Positions 26,602 to 39,023 of a DNA stretch of 64,000 nucleotides are shown in pieces. How positions within the stretch are numbered: position 1 is the first letter of the stretch; the number at the start of each line of letters is the position of its first letter. Position numbers and translations under genes: made by a program. The notes beneath the pieces were generated by a model that did not search any database, had not been told where the DNA came from, and worked only from the letters and a program-made list of their open reading frames with translations. The DNA comes from Planomicrobium stackebrandtii (GTDB lineage Bacteria; Bacillota; Bacilli; Bacillales_A; Planococcaceae). The DNA lies in NCBI RefSeq assembly GCF_030814955.1, contig NZ_JAUSWB010000002.1, positions 310,001 through 374,000 on the forward strand. The letters run 5' to 3'.

Positions 26602-27165
26602 ATGAAGATTTTATTAGTCGATGGAACGATTCTCGGGAGCAAAACCGGCGCCATTTTGGAGCAGGTGCAAACCTATATTCAAGAATTCGCTCCTGAAATG
26701 GAATTAAAGATTTTAAAGCTGGCCGATTACGACCATCAGTTTGTCGATGGGCGGCCGCTCGGCGAATACAATGACAGCATGCAGGAAATTGTCCGCCGCT
26801 TTGAGGATGCAGACGGCTACATCATCGCGTCGCCGATCTTCCAAGGATCGATTCCAGGTGTCTTGAAAAACACATTTGATATGCTGCACCCGCGTACGAT
26901 GCGCTACAAACCGGTATCCATCGTTGCAAATGGCGGCACGTATCAGCATCACTTAGTCATCGAAAACCAGCTCAAGCCGATTCTCGACTACTTCCGCTGC
27001 CTGGTGACACCGAACTACGTCTACACACACACCAGCCATTTCGACGACACCAACACCATCATCAACGAAGACGTCCACAACCGCCTGCGCGAATTGGCAC
27101 GCGTCTTCGTGCAATATGCCGAGATGAGCACGCATTTGTCGAAGGAAACGCTGGATAATCCATGA
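26602..27165 (+). CDS. NADPH-dependent FMN reductase family protein
   Basis: A 187-residue flavodoxin-like oxidoreductase. The phosphate-binding loop LVDGTILGSKTG near the start, ADGYIIASPIFQGSIPGVLKNTFD in the middle (FMN contact and dimer region) and VANGGTYQHHL match the NAD(P)H:FMN reductase family (SsuE/azoreductase-like). It would reduce free FMN, quinones or azo compounds in the cytoplasm. GAGGAGG precedes ATG 26602. The 18-bp palindrome upstream suggests single-gene control by a repressor. A terminator follows 10 bases after the stop. Confidence 0.85.
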   Translation: MKILLVDGTILGSKTGAILEQVQTYIQEFAPEMELKILKLADYDHQFVDGRPLGEYNDSMQEIVRRFEDADGYIIASPIFQGSIPGVLKNTFDMLHPRTMRYKPVSIVANGGTYQHHLVIENQLKPILDYFRCLVTPNYVYTHTSHFDDTNTIINEDVHNRLRELARVFVQYAEMSTHLSKETLDNP

Positions 27166-27174
27166 TTGATTGAG

Positions 27175-27202
27175 AAAACCTCCCTTTGTGGGAGGTTTTT
27201 TG
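27175..27202 (+). terminator. Rho-independent terminator of the flavin reductase gene
   Basis: AAAACCTCCC (27175-27184) pairs with GGGAGGTTTT (27190-27199), followed by T. Confidence 0.9.
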
Positions 27203-27205
27203 GTT

Positions 27206-27303
27206 TATGATCCGCTGTGGTTAAAATATGTTCCGTTAGCCTGGAAATACGATCCGTTGCAACTCATTTACGACCAACTGAGTCATAAATACGATTTTGC
27301 TGC
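27206..27303. repeat. phased 21-bp array, family III (copy 1)
   Basis: Five motif copies start at 27206, 27227, 27248, 27269 and 27290, each exactly 21 bases apart. The shared part is TAYGATCCGTT with variation (TATGATCCGCT, TATGTTCCGTT, TACGATCCGTT, TACGACCAACT, TACGATTTTGC); the following about 10 bases are not conserved apart from an A/T-rich end. It fills the space between the convergent flavin reductase and NERD genes and touches the NERD stop codon. Confidence 0.85.
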
Positions 27304-28242
27304 CTATTTGGTTTTATTCCGCAAATCCATTTCGGGAATCAAATATCTGAGGCTTCTATGAGTGCCAACAGTTTCGAAACTGCAGCGCTTTAGTATTTTC
27401 ACTGCATTCGATCTTGATTCCATCTCCGTGAACCTTCGGAATTCCTGATTGGATATCGTGCTTCCTATCAACAGGCGATAATCCTGCAATGCCAATAAAT
27501 GAGCATCCTGCTGCCTATTGCTGCAATTCAGGCAACGCCATAAATCGCGAGAATAAACCATTTTCGAAAAAGAACAGGCGGAACAAAAAACACCAGTTTG
27601 CAATGGGTAGGGTATGGATTCGTGCTGATAGGGTGCGGGAGGACATTGATGAGCCATTAGAAGGTCACATAGTTGAGGAACGTCAAATGAAGGATAGGTG
27701 GTGTACTGTTCAATCAGTTGATCTAATACGAATGGTAATCCGGAGAGGTGGACAACTCGTCGTTCTACAGCTTTGAGTTTAAGGATGCTGGAGGGATTGG
27801 TAAATACAACGATGCCGATAACAGGGATTTTGTAATTTGTCAGTTGCCGAATCTTTTTTTCATGGCGATACAGCTGATCGTCCGGATTTCTCATGCCAAT
27901 TGATTCAGAGTGCAATGTACGAGTAAATTGACGGGTCGTCCCGTCCATTTCAATGACTCCACCGATATTTTTAATTTCGATGATGGCAATGAATTTTGAG
28001 AAGACGCAGATGGCATCCATTTGATGAGAAGTGGTGACATAATCAGGGATTACTCTAAAATTTTCATCGCTCGTATAATCGAGCCACATCCGGTCAAACC
28101 AAGTTTCGCCGGCATAGCCAGCAGTCCAGGTCCTCACTTTTTCTTTCACATCGGCATAGGCTGGATGAAAGGAAGGAGTGCGGGCCAGCAGGGCTTCCAA
28201 ATAGATAAGGATATTGGGGCGTCGGCGTTCAATCAATTGCAT
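27304..28242 (-). CDS. NERD-domain protein with C-terminal zinc-ribbon-like region
   Basis: A 312-residue cytoplasmic protein. About residues 35-150 form a NERD (nuclease-related) domain: GYAGETWFDR, then HQMDAICVFSKFIAIIEIKNIGG, with the Glu/Asp-x-Lys pattern of restriction-like nuclease cores. The C-terminal part has CSACSF...WRCLNCSN (a CxxC-CxxC pair, probable zinc ribbon). No substrate is known for this family; DNA processing is often proposed from fold only. Minus-strand AAAGGA is 9 bases from ATG 28242, so longer starts are unlikely. The gene is bracketed by two family III arrays and lies divergent to topB, which also suggests a DNA link. Confidence 0.75.
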   Translation of the reverse strand: MQLIERRRPNILIYLEALLARTPSFHPAYADVKEKVRTWTAGYAGETWFDRMWLDYTSDENFRVIPDYVTTSHQMDAICVFSKFIAIIEIKNIGGVIEMDGTTRQFTRTLHSESIGMRNPDDQLYRHEKKIRQLTNYKIPVIGIVVFTNPSSILKLKAVERRVVHLSGLPFVLDQLIEQYTTYPSFDVPQLCDLLMAHQCPPAPYQHESIPYPLQTGVFCSACSFSKMVYSRDLWRCLNCSNRQQDAHLLALQDYRLLIGSTISNQEFRRFTEMESRSNAVKILKRCSFETVGTHRSLRYLIPEMDLRNKTK

Positions 28243-28336
28243 TAACATCATTCCTTTCAAGAGAGTTGAAATTAATATAGCCTTGCCAGTGAATGAAATC
28301 AAGAATATTTTGAGTTAATTTTGGAAAAGCTGGCTT

Positions 28337-28432
28337 TACGATCCATTGCGAATGAAATACGTTCCGTTAGTTCTGAAATACGATCCACAGGTGTGCAAAT
28401 GCGTTCCATTGAACAAAAAATACAATTCTGCC
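28337..28432. repeat. phased 21-bp array, family III (copy 2)
   Basis: Five motif copies start at 28337, 28358, 28379, 28400 and 28421, again exactly 21 bases apart and in the same orientation as copy 1: TACGATCCATT, TACGTTCCGTT, TACGATCCACA, TGCGTTCCATT, TACAATTCTGC. It lies in the divergent upstream region between the NERD gene and topB. Confidence 0.85.
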
Positions 28433-28497
28433 GCATCTTTTTCCTTTAAAATCAGAAAATGTTACAATAACCACATCAGAAATGAGGGTGAATCTAA

Positions 28498-30657
28498 ATG
28501 AAATCAATCGTTTTAGCAGAAAAGCCATCCGTGGCGCGTGATATTGCACGCGTTCTTGGATGCGAACAAAAAGGCAACGGGTATTTGGAAGGCAAACAGT
28601 ATATCGTCACGTGGGCGCTTGGCCACTTGGTGACGCATGCGCAGCCGGAGCAATACGACAATGACTTCAAGGAATGGAAGATGGATACGCTGCCGATCAT
28701 TCCAAAACCGTTCAAACTGGTACCGATCAAGCAGTCGATGAAGCAGTTCAATGCCGTCAAGTCGCTCTTGCAGCGCGGCGATGTCAACGAAGTCATCATC
28801 GCGACAGATGCCGGGCGCGAAGGCGAGCTGGTAGCGCGCTGGATCCTGGAGAAAACGAATACGCGCAAACCCTTGAAGCGCTTGTGGATTTCGTCGGTTA
28901 CTGACAAAGCCATTAAAGACGGTTTTCAAAACCTAAAAGACGGCCGTGCCTATGAGAATTTATTTGAAGCAGCTGTGGCGCGTGCAGAAGCGGACTGGGT
29001 CGTAGGCATCAATGCGACGCGCGCTTTGACCGTCAAATACAATGCGCAATTGTCGACTGGCCGTGTGCAGACGCCGACACTTGCAATGATTGCCGAACGC
29101 GAACAACAGATCCGCAATTTCCAGCCGAAGCCGTATTACGGAATGCAAGCCATCACTGATAAGGCAGCCTTCACCTGGACGGACGGCAACTCGACGCAAT
29201 CCTTCGATAAGGACAAAGTCGACCGCCTATTTGATAAACTTCAGAACACGCATGAAGGAACAGTGACGGATATCAAAATTTCGCCGAAACGCCAGCCAGC
29301 ACCGCCTTTATTCGACTTGACCGAGCTGCAGAAAGAAGCCTACAAGCGCTACAGCTGGTCGGCGAAAGAGACGCTAAATACGCTGCAAAGCCTATACGAA
29401 CGCTATAAAATTGTGACTTATCCGCGGACCGACTCAAAGCATTTGACGAGCGATATGCGCGATACATTAAAAGACCGCGTCAAAGCCGTGCAGATGGGAC
29501 CTTACCGCAGTCTGGCTGCGATGATTTTGAAAAATCCGGTGGCGCCGCAAAAAGGCGTTATTGATGATGCCAAAGTTTCCGATCACCACGCTATCATCCC
29601 GACAGAGGAAACGCCGCCGCTGCACGATTTGTCCGATAAAGAGATCAAATTATACGACATGATCGTCAAACGCTTTCTTGCGGTATTCTACCCGCAGTAC
29701 GAATATGACCAAACGACGGTCAAGCTGACTGCCGGCGGGGAAACCTTCCAGGCAAAAGGCAACACGATCCGCAATGAAGGCTGGAAACGCATCTACAAGG
29801 ATGAAGGAGACGACAACGATACGACGCTTGCGCCGTTTGAAAATGGACAGAAGCTGGCGATCAAAGGCATCGCCCTGACTGACGGGAAAACCAAGCCGCC
29901 CGCTTTTTTCAATGAAGGAACACTGCTTGGCGCCATGGAGAACCCGGCGCAATTCATGAGCGGCGAATCCAAAGAACTGATCCAGACACTCGGTGAGACG
30001 GGCGGGCTCGGAACGGTTGCGACGCGTGCCGATGTTATCGATAAATTGTTCAATACGTTCTTGATTGAGAAAAAAGGCAAGGATCTGACAATTACATCGA
30101 AAGGCCGCCAACTGCTGGAGCTTGTCCCGGAAGACTTGAAGTCGCCGAAGCTGACAGCCGACTGGGAACAGCAACTGACCAAAATCGCCAAAGGCCAAAT
30201 GAAGAAAGAAGCATTTATGACAGAAATGATCGCCTTTGCCGAAAAGTCAGTGTCGGACATCAAAAAGAGCGACAAGAAATTCAAGCATGACAACATCACC
30301 GGCAAAATGTGCCCGGATTGCGGCAAACCGCTTCTTGAAGTCAACGGCAAACGCGGCAAGATGAACGTCTGCCAGGACCGCGACTGCGGATACAAAAAAC
30401 AAGTGGCGATGCAGACCAATGCGCGCTGCCCGAATTGCCACAAAAAGCTGGAAATGCAAGGTGAAGGAGACGGCAAGATTTTCGTCTGCAAATGCGGACA
30501 CCGCGAAAAACTGTCAGCCTTTGAAAAACGCAAAAAATCCGGCCAATCCAAAGCCAATAAAAAAGACGTTAATAAATACTTGAACCAGCAAGACGAGGCG
30601 CCGCAAAATACCGCGATGGCGGATGCGCTGAAAAAGCTATTGGGCCAAACTGAATAG
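28498..30657 (+). CDS. topB: DNA topoisomerase III
   Basis: A type IA topoisomerase of 719 residues that passes single strands through a transient break, resolving catenanes and recombination structures. The TOPRIM domain (about 1-130) opens with [18 protein letters not shown] and has [15 protein letters not shown] with metal-binding acids. The active-site Tyr308 is in [10 protein letters not shown]. The C-terminus carries two zinc-ribbon-like cysteine sets (CPDCGKP...CQDRDCGY and CPNCHKK...CKCG) and a basic tail. The length is typical for the Bacillus enzyme. GAGGGTG precedes ATG 28498. Confidence 0.95.
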   Translation: MKSIVLAEKPSVARDIARVLGCEQKGNGYLEGKQYIVTWALGHLVTHAQPEQYDNDFKEWKMDTLPIIPKPFKLVPIKQSMKQFNAVKSLLQRGDVNEVIIATDAGREGELVARWILEKTNTRKPLKRLWISSVTDKAIKDGFQNLKDGRAYENLFEAAVARAEADWVVGINATRALTVKYNAQLSTGRVQTPTLAMIAEREQQIRNFQPKPYYGMQAITDKAAFTWTDGNSTQSFDKDKVDRLFDKLQNTHEGTVTDIKISPKRQPAPPLFDLTELQKEAYKRYSWSAKETLNTLQSLYERYKIVTYPRTDSKHLTSDMRDTLKDRVKAVQMGPYRSLAAMILKNPVAPQKGVIDDAKVSDHHAIIPTEETPPLHDLSDKEIKLYDMIVKRFLAVFYPQYEYDQTTVKLTAGGETFQAKGNTIRNEGWKRIYKDEGDDNDTTLAPFENGQKLAIKGIALTDGKTKPPAFFNEGTLLGAMENPAQFMSGESKELIQTLGETGGLGTVATRADVIDKLFNTFLIEKKGKDLTITSKGRQLLELVPEDLKSPKLTADWEQQLTKIAKGQMKKEAFMTEMIAFAEKSVSDIKKSDKKFKHDNITGKMCPDCGKPLLEVNGKRGKMNVCQDRDCGYKKQVAMQTNARCPNCHKKLEMQGEGDGKIFVCKCGHREKLSAFEKRKKSGQSKANKKDVNKYLNQQDEAPQNTAMADALKKLLGQTE

Positions 30658-30704
30658 GGTGGTATGCTGAGGAGAAAAGAACTTCGAAGCAAGGAGAATT
30701 CGCC

Positions 30705-31196
30705 ATGGCTAAGAAAATTGCAAAAACCAATGCAGCACGCATGCTCGACAAAGAAAATGTTCCTTATGAATTGCTCAACTACAGCACGGAAGACGGCAAA
30801 GTGGATGGCGTTTCCGTTGCCGCTAAAATCGGTTTTTCTGCCGAACTGGTCTACAAAACCTTAGTGGCAATCGGTGCATCGAAGCAGGCCTATGTTTTCG
30901 TCATCCCGGTTGTGGAAGAGCTGGATCTAAAAAAAGCAGCTAAAGCGGTCGGCGAAAAGAAAATCGAGATGGCACCGGTCAAGGATATCCTATCATTGAC
31001 CGGATACATCCGAGGGGGCTGTTCGCCGGTCGGAATGAAAAAACCGTTTCCGACTTTTGTTTCGGCCGAAGCTGAGCAATTGCCTGAAATGATCGTGTCT
31101 GCCGGCAAAATCGGCATGCAGCTTAAACTGGCTCCAGCTAGACTGACAGCTGTAACAAATGGCCAATTTGCTGAATTGACAGCGCCAAGTCAATGA
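30705..31196 (+). CDS. ybaK: Cys-tRNA(Pro)/Cys-tRNA(Cys) deacylase YbaK
   Basis: A 163-residue trans-editing enzyme that removes Cys wrongly attached to tRNA-Pro. The family pattern is clear: [20 protein letters not shown] at the start, [19 protein letters not shown] in the middle with the conserved Lys, and [14 protein letters not shown] near residue 105. AAGGAG precedes ATG 30705. It follows topB by 47 bases and may be co-transcribed with it. Confidence 0.9.
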   Translation: MAKKIAKTNAARMLDKENVPYELLNYSTEDGKVDGVSVAAKIGFSAELVYKTLVAIGASKQAYVFVIPVVEELDLKKAAKAVGEKKIEMAPVKDILSLTGYIRGGCSPVGMKKPFPTFVSAEAEQLPEMIVSAGKIGMQLKLAPARLTAVTNGQFAELTAPSQ

Positions 31197-31262
31197 AGCT
31201 TCCATCCGTTCTTTTTGAATGGGTGGATTTTTCATATCACAATAGAAGAAAGAAGGATTTGG

Positions 31263-31904
31263 ATGAAGCGTTCGCTGTTTTACCGCTGGTTGTTTTTTAT
31301 TGTCGGATTGGTTGTGCTGGCTCTTGGGTTTACCATGACCATCAAAGGGAGCAAGTTGGGCATTGGCCCATGGGATGTGCTGCATGTCGGGCTGTATTTG
31401 AATTTCGGTTTGACGATCGGAACCTGGTCTGTCATTGCTGGCTTTACGCTGATCGCTTGTACGGCTTTCTTCACACGGAAAATCCCACAAGTTGGCACCT
31501 TCTTGAACATGCTGCTGGTTGGCATTTTTATTGATATTTTTAATTTCCTCATTCCAGATATTCAGACGCTGGTCGGGCAAATCCTAATTTTATCAGCTGG
31601 CATTGTTGTTTCGGGGTATGGCGTAGGCTTGTACGTATCGCCGAAAATTGGTGCTGGACCGCGGGACAGCCTGATGATGCTGCTGGTCAATAAAACAGGG
31701 CTCAGCATCAGCGTGGTTCGGGCAGGCATCGAAGTGGGTGTTGCGTTGCTCGGCTGGCTGCTGGGGGGACCTGTTGGCATCGGAACCATTGCGGTCGCCT
31801 TGCTGACGGGCAGAATTGTCCAAGTTTCCTTGCCGCAATTTGAAAAATTGCTGGTGACGCTCATCGGCAAAAAAGAAGAGGTTCCACCGATTCTCAAAAT
31901 ATAA
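31263..31904 (+). CDS. YczE/YyaS/YitT-family membrane protein
   Basis: A 213-residue integral membrane protein with about five segments. Conserved blocks are FTMTIKGSKLGIGPWDVLHVGL near residue 22 and GVGLYVSPKIGAGPRDSLMM near residue 120, which repeat the same G-x-GP-(W/R)-D theme in the two halves of this family. B. subtilis YczE is needed for surfactin production by an unknown mechanism; function here is unknown. AAGGA before ATG 31263 sets the start; the longer frame from 31215 overlaps the ybaK 3-prime side without a site. Probably one transcript with ybaK. Confidence 0.8.
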   Translation: MKRSLFYRWLFFIVGLVVLALGFTMTIKGSKLGIGPWDVLHVGLYLNFGLTIGTWSVIAGFTLIACTAFFTRKIPQVGTFLNMLLVGIFIDIFNFLIPDIQTLVGQILILSAGIVVSGYGVGLYVSPKIGAGPRDSLMMLLVNKTGLSISVVRAGIEVGVALLGWLLGGPVGIGTIAVALLTGRIVQVSLPQFEKLLVTLIGKKEEVPPILKI

Positions 31905-31992
31905 GTAAACGGAGCTCCATCCATCTTTTCTAAAGAAATACCAACTTCCTTTTCGAATCAATGAATTCTTCAGTGATATTGCCCGAAACGGC

Positions 31993-32022
31993 AAGCCAGG
32001 CGCAAATAGCCTGGCTTTTTTT
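31993..32022 (+). terminator. Rho-independent terminator downstream of the YczE-like gene
   Basis: AGCCAGG pairs with CCTGGCT around a 9-base loop, followed by TTTTTT. It lies about 90 bases after the stop codon. Confidence 0.85.
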
Positions 32023-32081
32023 GCGGAATCTGAGCAGCAAAGCCTTTGGAAAACCTCTATTCAAGAACCGTTTCATATAGT

Positions 32082-32110
32082 TGAAACTGCTGCCGCAATA
32101 TGTTATAAAT
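32082..32110 (+). promoter_or_regulatory. sigma-A promoter of the yrrT-luxS-mccA-mccB operon
   Basis: TTGAAA (32082-32087), exactly 17 bases, TATAAA (32105-32110), about 55 bases upstream of yrrT. I found no S-box riboswitch in the leader. In B. subtilis the matching operon is repressed by CymR; the leader here has no site I can assign with confidence. Confidence 0.7.
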
Positions 32111-32164
32111 AAAGCCGAGTAACTCTATTGGTTTTGTTGAATATAAACAAAAAGGAGCATTTTT

Positions 32165-32800
32165 ATGGGAAGAGAATTTGTGGAAATATTTGATGAGTGG
32201 GTTCATACGTATGACGATTCAGTCAGTGGAAAAGACGAGGAGTACAGGGATGTATTCGTAAAATATAATGAGATTCTGCAGGCAGTAGCTGATGCAACAA
32301 TTGGACCGGTTGTAGAGTTTGGTGTTGGCACCGGCAATTTGACCGAAAAACTTTTGGCCAGAAGGCTGGAAGTGGTGGGCGTTGAACCAAATGAAGCCAT
32401 GCGGAAAGCAACGGCAGAAAAGTTAGCGGACCTGACGCTCATTGACGGTGATTTTTTAGAATTTCAAGCAGGCATCAAACCGCAAAGCTTTGTCAGCTCA
32501 TACGCGTTCCATCACTTGACGGATGCCGAAAAAGCACAAGCTTTCAAAATTTATGCGGAGCAATTGCCGGCAGGCGGTAAAGTGGTTTTTGCGGATACCT
32601 TGTTTGCTTCAGAGAGTGCTAAAAAGGAAATCGTTGCATTTGAACAAACAAGAGGTCATGCTAATCTAGTAGAGGACTTGAACCGTGAATATTACACAAC
32701 GGTTCCTGTCATGGAAAAGCTGGCCACGGATGCAGGGTTTACGGTAAAATTGTCGAGGATGAACAATTACGTATTTCTGATTGACGCAACTAAAAAATAA
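32165..32800 (+). CDS. yrrT: SAM-dependent methyltransferase YrrT
   Basis: A 211-residue class I methyltransferase. The SAM loop is VVEFGVGTGNLTEKLL (about residue 48-63), followed by an acidic end of strand 2 (VGVEPNEAM) and LIDGDFLEF; the N-terminal MGREFVEIFDEWVHTYDDSVSG is typical of YrrT. Its substrate is not known, but it heads a homocysteine-to-cysteine operon in Bacillales, so it may create S-adenosylhomocysteine that feeds the pathway. AAAGGAG precedes ATG 32165. The next gene, luxS, starts 12 bases after the stop; in B. subtilis this second place is held by mtnN. Confidence 0.9.
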   Translation: MGREFVEIFDEWVHTYDDSVSGKDEEYRDVFVKYNEILQAVADATIGPVVEFGVGTGNLTEKLLARRLEVVGVEPNEAMRKATAEKLADLTLIDGDFLEFQAGIKPQSFVSSYAFHHLTDAEKAQAFKIYAEQLPAGGKVVFADTLFASESAKKEIVAFEQTRGHANLVEDLNREYYTTVPVMEKLATDAGFTVKLSRMNNYVFLIDATKK

Positions 32801-32812
32801 GGAGCGATTTAG

Positions 32813-33286
32813 ATGAAAAAAATGAATGTTGAAAGCTTTAACTTGGACCACACAAAAGTAGTAGCACCATATGTACGTTTGGCAGGAGAAAAAACTGGAG
32901 CCAAAGGCGATACGATCCGCAAATACGATATTCGTTTCAAGCAGCCGAACAAAGAACACATGGATATGCCTGGGCTTCATTCGCTTGAGCATATGATGGC
33001 TGAACATAGCCGCAACCATTCGGAAGACATTGTCGACATTGGGCCGATGGGCTGCCAAACTGGCTTCTACTTGTCTGTCATCAATCACGACGATTATGAA
33101 GATGTTCTCCGCATTTTGGAAAATACATTAGAAGACGTTATCGAAGCAGACGAAGTGCCGGCCTGCAACGAAGTGCAATGCGGTTGGGCTGCAAGCCATA
33201 GCCTTGAAGGGGCAAAAGAGTTAGCACGTGAAATGCTGGAGAAAAAAGACCAATGGCGCCAAGTTTTCGCAGATGAAGCGATCTAA
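32813..33286 (+). CDS. luxS: S-ribosylhomocysteine lyase LuxS
   Basis: A 157-residue metalloenzyme that splits S-ribosylhomocysteine into homocysteine and 4,5-dihydroxy-2,3-pentanedione, the precursor of autoinducer 2. The metal site is complete: His56 and His60 with Glu59 in HSLEH, and the Cys ligand in [18 protein letters not shown] is also conserved. AAGGAGC sets ATG 32813. Its place between yrrT and mccA puts homocysteine formation directly next to homocysteine use, and its expression would follow cysteine control. Confidence 0.97.
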   Translation: MKKMNVESFNLDHTKVVAPYVRLAGEKTGAKGDTIRKYDIRFKQPNKEHMDMPGLHSLEHMMAEHSRNHSEDIVDIGPMGCQTGFYLSVINHDDYEDVLRILENTLEDVIEADEVPACNEVQCGWAASHSLEGAKELAREMLEKKDQWRQVFADEAI

Positions 33287-33297
33287 GGAGAATAACG

Positions 33298-35363
<2,066 letters not shown>

Positions 35364-35369
35364 GTGACT

Positions 35370-35396
35370 AACCGCCTATGCCAGGCGGTTTTTTCT
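35370..35396 (+). terminator. Rho-independent terminator of the yrrT-mccB operon
   Basis: AACCGCC (35370-35376) pairs with GGCGGTT (35384-35390), followed by TTTTTT. Confidence 0.9.
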
Positions 35397-35569
35397 TTTT
35401 CTCTTTTCTTTTTCCGACTCTATTTAACTAACGGCGAGCCAGGAATATAACTCTAATCGCCTGTAATTTCGTGACTCGAAATATATCTTCTTCCCTATTC
35501 TTCAGACTATTCTGTCATGGTAAGATTTCCAAAGAAATAATATTCTGACAGTTCGAAAGGGGATGCAAC

Positions 35570-37678
35570 ATGAAGAACAGCAAATGGATATCGATTTTGT
35601 CGGCTAGTGCGTTAACCTTATCTTTATTCGCGCCAGCAGCTGCAGCGGCACCAACCGAGGCAGTACCAACAGCGAATGACTGGAACAGTGAACGATACGG
35701 GGACCGGATCGATATCGATCAAAGCCTGAATGAGTTGACGCAAGATGCAAACTTCAAAAAAGAAGCGGATAAAAAGATAAAAGCGCAGGCTGATGATGTG
35801 ACAGGCGAAACGTCTGAAGCGGCAGCCGAGGGGACATTTACATACGATGGCGGTACTAAACTATTCTTGGACCGCAATTTAGCTTTTAAAGAATTTACAC
35901 TGCGTAGTGTCGGAGATAATGTAGAGATTTGGGTAGCCAAAGATTTGGCTTATGGGCCGGATAATCCGAGACCCGCTGATGTGGTGACGCAAGGTCAGGT
36001 AGATAAATTGCGTGACGAATTCGAAGGCAACATCTATCCAGTTGCGACTGATTTCTTCGGAACACCAGATGAGCTGGATGGCTCCAACTCGCCGCTTCCT
36101 GGCATGGTGGGTCTACCTGAAGGCTATTACGAAGGATCCGATAAAGTCATCATGCTGGTTGATAACGTTCAGGATGAAGGCTGGAACAACCCAAGCTATC
36201 CATTCTTTGTGGCCGGCTTCTTCTGGCAGACACTTGAAAACTACACAGACCGCAACATCATCACAATTGATACGAATTCTTGGGAAACTCGCCTTGAAAA
36301 TACGTTTTTTGCAACGACAATCCATGAATTGCAGCATTTGATCCAAGCAGATAACGATGGATCTGAAGAAACCTGGTTGAATGAGGGCATGTCAACATTC
36401 TCTGAGTTTCTTGGCGGCTATGGCCACGGTGAAGGATCGATCAACTTCTATTTGGATCATCCAGAAAACTCTCTAGTAAACTGGGATGAACATGGTACGG
36501 CAGCAACTGGACCTGAAACAATTGCAGATTATGGCCAGGTCTACTTGTTCACTCTTTACATGTACGACAAATTTGGACAGGAATTTATCCGTGAGCTAGC
36601 GACAGATGGCGACACTCAAGGAATGGCGAGCGTCAACAAAGTGCTGCAAGACTATGGAACCAATAAGACATTCACAGAAGTTTATCAAAACTTCATGACG
36701 GCGTTGACTTTGGACAATTCAGACGTCAGCAGCGATTACAATATCGACAGCATCGACCTGCGCAGTCTGCCAGTTGGCACTGCCGGCGAAGTACGCGGCA
36801 AAACAGTAGACTTTGAAAAAGCGAAAACTTTTGAAAAAGAAGGCGTTCCAGCATGGGGCGGTGACTTTAAAGAATTCAACTTTGGCAAAGATGTTCGCGG
36901 TTTGGAATTTGACGGCGTTGATTTCCTTCCTTTGCAATGGGAGACTGCTGCAAATCCATTAGATGCTTCTGAACAAGTATTGCACGCCAACAACGGCGAC
37001 GAAGCGGACCAGGCATTGATTTTCGGGGCAACTGTTCCAGCAGATAACCCGGAGCTGACGTTTGACCATTATTACGATATTGAAGAAGGCTGGGATTATG
37101 CTGTAGTTCAGGTTTCGACTGATAATGGTGAAACATGGACGTCTCTTGAAAATGACAACACGCGCAGTGATGTCGTAGAAGAGGGTTACCCGACAATCAA
37201 GGAAAATGTACCAGGTTTCACTGGCCACAAATTGGATTGGTCTACAGAAACATTTGATCTTTCAGCGTATGCTGGACAAGACGTATTGGTGTCATTCCGG
37301 AACTTGACCGACTGGGGCTATAACGATACAGGATGGTTCATCAAGAACGTTCAATTGGGTGATTTCTCGGCTGACGGATCTTCAACAGAGGCTTTCCAGT
37401 CATTAGGCCAATTGAAAGGTGACTATGTAAATTTCACCACAACATTTATCCAAACGAAGAAAAACGGCAAGGAACGTGTCTTCCATGTTGATCCTTACAA
37501 CGTAACGGAAAAACAGGCGCTTGATTTGCAACAGGTGCTTCGCGAAGGCAATGTCAAAATGATCACTTCCTATGCTGCGGAAGAAGGACAGAAAGAAGCG
37601 AAAGAATTCACGTACGAAGTGATTTACAAGACGGACAACCCAAACAAAGGAAAAGGCAATAACAAAGGCAAAAAATAA
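35570..37678 (+). CDS. secreted M6-like zinc metalloprotease (immune inhibitor A related)
   Basis: A 702-residue exported protein. A signal peptide (about 1-27, ending AAAAA) is followed by a propeptide-like charged region, then a metallopeptidase domain with His252-Glu253-x-x-His256 (HELQHLIQ) and the third ligand Glu272 in WLNEGMSTF, a gluzincin-like arrangement. A C-terminal beta-sandwich (about residues 430-610; [30 protein letters not shown]) matches the lectin-like domain found after immune inhibitor A peptidases. The end is Lys/Gly/Asn-rich. It probably degrades extracellular proteins; no pathogenic role is implied. GAAAGGGG precedes ATG 35570. Confidence 0.8.
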   Translation: MKNSKWISILSASALTLSLFAPAAAAAPTEAVPTANDWNSERYGDRIDIDQSLNELTQDANFKKEADKKIKAQADDVTGETSEAAAEGTFTYDGGTKLFLDRNLAFKEFTLRSVGDNVEIWVAKDLAYGPDNPRPADVVTQGQVDKLRDEFEGNIYPVATDFFGTPDELDGSNSPLPGMVGLPEGYYEGSDKVIMLVDNVQDEGWNNPSYPFFVAGFFWQTLENYTDRNIITIDTNSWETRLENTFFATTIHELQHLIQADNDGSEETWLNEGMSTFSEFLGGYGHGEGSINFYLDHPENSLVNWDEHGTAATGPETIADYGQVYLFTLYMYDKFGQEFIRELATDGDTQGMASVNKVLQDYGTNKTFTEVYQNFMTALTLDNSDVSSDYNIDSIDLRSLPVGTAGEVRGKTVDFEKAKTFEKEGVPAWGGDFKEFNFGKDVRGLEFDGVDFLPLQWETAANPLDASEQVLHANNGDEADQALIFGATVPADNPELTFDHYYDIEEGWDYAVVQVSTDNGETWTSLENDNTRSDVVEEGYPTIKENVPGFTGHKLDWSTETFDLSAYAGQDVLVSFRNLTDWGYNDTGWFIKNVQLGDFSADGSSTEAFQSLGQLKGDYVNFTTTFIQTKKNGKERVFHVDPYNVTEKQALDLQQVLREGNVKMITSYAAEEGQKEAKEFTYEVIYKTDNPNKGKGNNKGKK

Positions 37679-37682
37679 GGCG

Positions 37683-37708
37683 AAAAGCGGACCCCGGTCC
37701 GCTTTTTC
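37683..37708 (+). terminator. Rho-independent terminator of the metalloprotease gene
   Basis: AAAAGCGGACC pairs with GGTCCGCTTTT around a short loop, then TC-rich tail. Confidence 0.88.
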
Positions 37709-37772
37709 TTTTGGAGAAAATTGCCGTTATGGTAAGATGGAAACTGAAATCGTTTGTGAAAGGAAGAGGACA

Positions 37773-38963
37773 TTGTCAAAAAAATTAGATGCATTTTTAG
37801 ATGAAAACTTAACAGAACTAAAAGAACAAGGCCTTTACAATGAGATTGATCCGGTTGAAGGACCGAATGGCGCGATCATAAAAGTTCGCGGCAAAGAATT
37901 GATCAATTTATCTTCGAACAACTACTTGGGGCTTGCGACCAACGAAGACTTGAAAAGAGTGGCAAAAGATGCCATCGATAAATACGGAGTCGGCGCAGGT
38001 GCGGTCCGGACAATCAACGGAACGCTTGATCTGCATGTGAAATTGGAAGAAAAGCTGGCCGAGTTTAAAGGCACAGAAGCTGCTATTTCCTATCAGTCTG
38101 GATTTAACTGCAACATGGCAGCTATTTCAGCTGTTATGGATAAAAATGATGCCATTCTGTCCGATCAGTTGAACCATGCATCAATCATTGATGGCTGCCG
38201 CTTGTCAAAAGCGAAAATCATCGCGTTCAAACATTCTGATATGGAAGACCTGCGCCTAAAAGCAAAAGAAGCAACAGAGTCAGGTCTCTACAATAAAGTT
38301 ATGGTCATCACAGACGGCGTTTTCTCAATGGATGGCGATATTGCCAAGCTTCCGGAAATCGTGGAAATCGCGAAAGAATTCGACTTGATTACGTATGTGG
38401 ATGATGCACACGGTTCAGGTGTTACTGGAAAAGGGAAGGGAACCGTGAAGCATTTCGGTCTTGAAAAAGAGATCGACATGCAAATGGGGACCTTGTCTAA
38501 AGCGGTCGGCGTTGTCGGCGGTTATGTAGCCGGCAAGAAAAATCTCATTGATTGGCTGAAAGTCCGTTCACGTCCATTCCTATTCTCGACAGCGGTAACT
38601 CCTGGCGACGTTGCAGCCATCACAGCAGCGGTACAGATGATCATCGACTCAACAGAATTACATGATAAGTTATGGGACAATGGCGATTACTTGAAGAAAG
38701 GCCTCGATGCATTAGGTTTCGATATCGGCCATTCAGAAACGCCAATCACGCCTTGCATCATCGGCGACGAGAAGCTGACGCAGGAATTTTCCAAGCGTTT
38801 GTTCGACGAAGGCGTTTATGCCAAATCGATCGTCTTCCCAACCGTTCCAAAAGGCACTGGACGCGTCCGCAATATGCCGACAGCTGCCCACACAAAAGAA
38901 ATGTTAGATGAAGCCATTGCGACGTACGAAAAAGTCGGCAAAGAATTGGGCGTTATCAAGTAA
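37773..38963 (+). CDS. kbl: glycine C-acetyltransferase (2-amino-3-ketobutyrate CoA ligase)
   Basis: A PLP enzyme of 396 residues that splits 2-amino-3-oxobutanoate with CoA into glycine and acetyl-CoA, the second step of threonine breakdown. Landmarks are [38 protein letters not shown] and the PLP lysine in [14 protein letters not shown] choose TTG 37773, which gives the usual MSKKLDAF start and lies 4-5 bases after AAAGGAAGAGG; the upstream ATG at 37737 has no site. The threonine dehydrogenase that makes its substrate is encoded about 5.3 kb downstream at 44304 in a separate unit. Confidence 0.94.
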   Translation: MSKKLDAFLDENLTELKEQGLYNEIDPVEGPNGAIIKVRGKELINLSSNNYLGLATNEDLKRVAKDAIDKYGVGAGAVRTINGTLDLHVKLEEKLAEFKGTEAAISYQSGFNCNMAAISAVMDKNDAILSDQLNHASIIDGCRLSKAKIIAFKHSDMEDLRLKAKEATESGLYNKVMVITDGVFSMDGDIAKLPEIVEIAKEFDLITYVDDAHGSGVTGKGKGTVKHFGLEKEIDMQMGTLSKAVGVVGGYVAGKKNLIDWLKVRSRPFLFSTAVTPGDVAAITAAVQMIIDSTELHDKLWDNGDYLKKGLDALGFDIGHSETPITPCIIGDEKLTQEFSKRLFDEGVYAKSIVFPTVPKGTGRVRNMPTAAHTKEMLDEAIATYEKVGKELGVIK

Positions 38964-38971
38964 TAGACGAA

Positions 38972-39006
38972 AACACGCTGGGCACATGCTGCCCGGCGTG
39001 TTTTTA
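38972..39006 (+). terminator. Rho-independent terminator of kbl
   Basis: AACACGCTGGGCA pairs with TGCCCGGCGTGTT with one G-T pair, followed by TTTTT. Confidence 0.88.
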
Positions 39007-39023
39007 TTTCCAAATATAACCTA

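Noticed and set aside
27170-27361. Short open frame with heptad peptide (YDPLxxK repeats) through the family III array
   Set aside because: A 21-base period always yields 7-residue repeats in an open frame. Families with 20-base steps break such frames, and the array on the other side of the NERD gene has no matching frame with a ribosome site.
31905-32164. S-box (SAM) riboswitch upstream of yrrT
   Set aside because: I looked for the conserved S-box pattern before yrrT and tcyA because of their sulfur role and found none.
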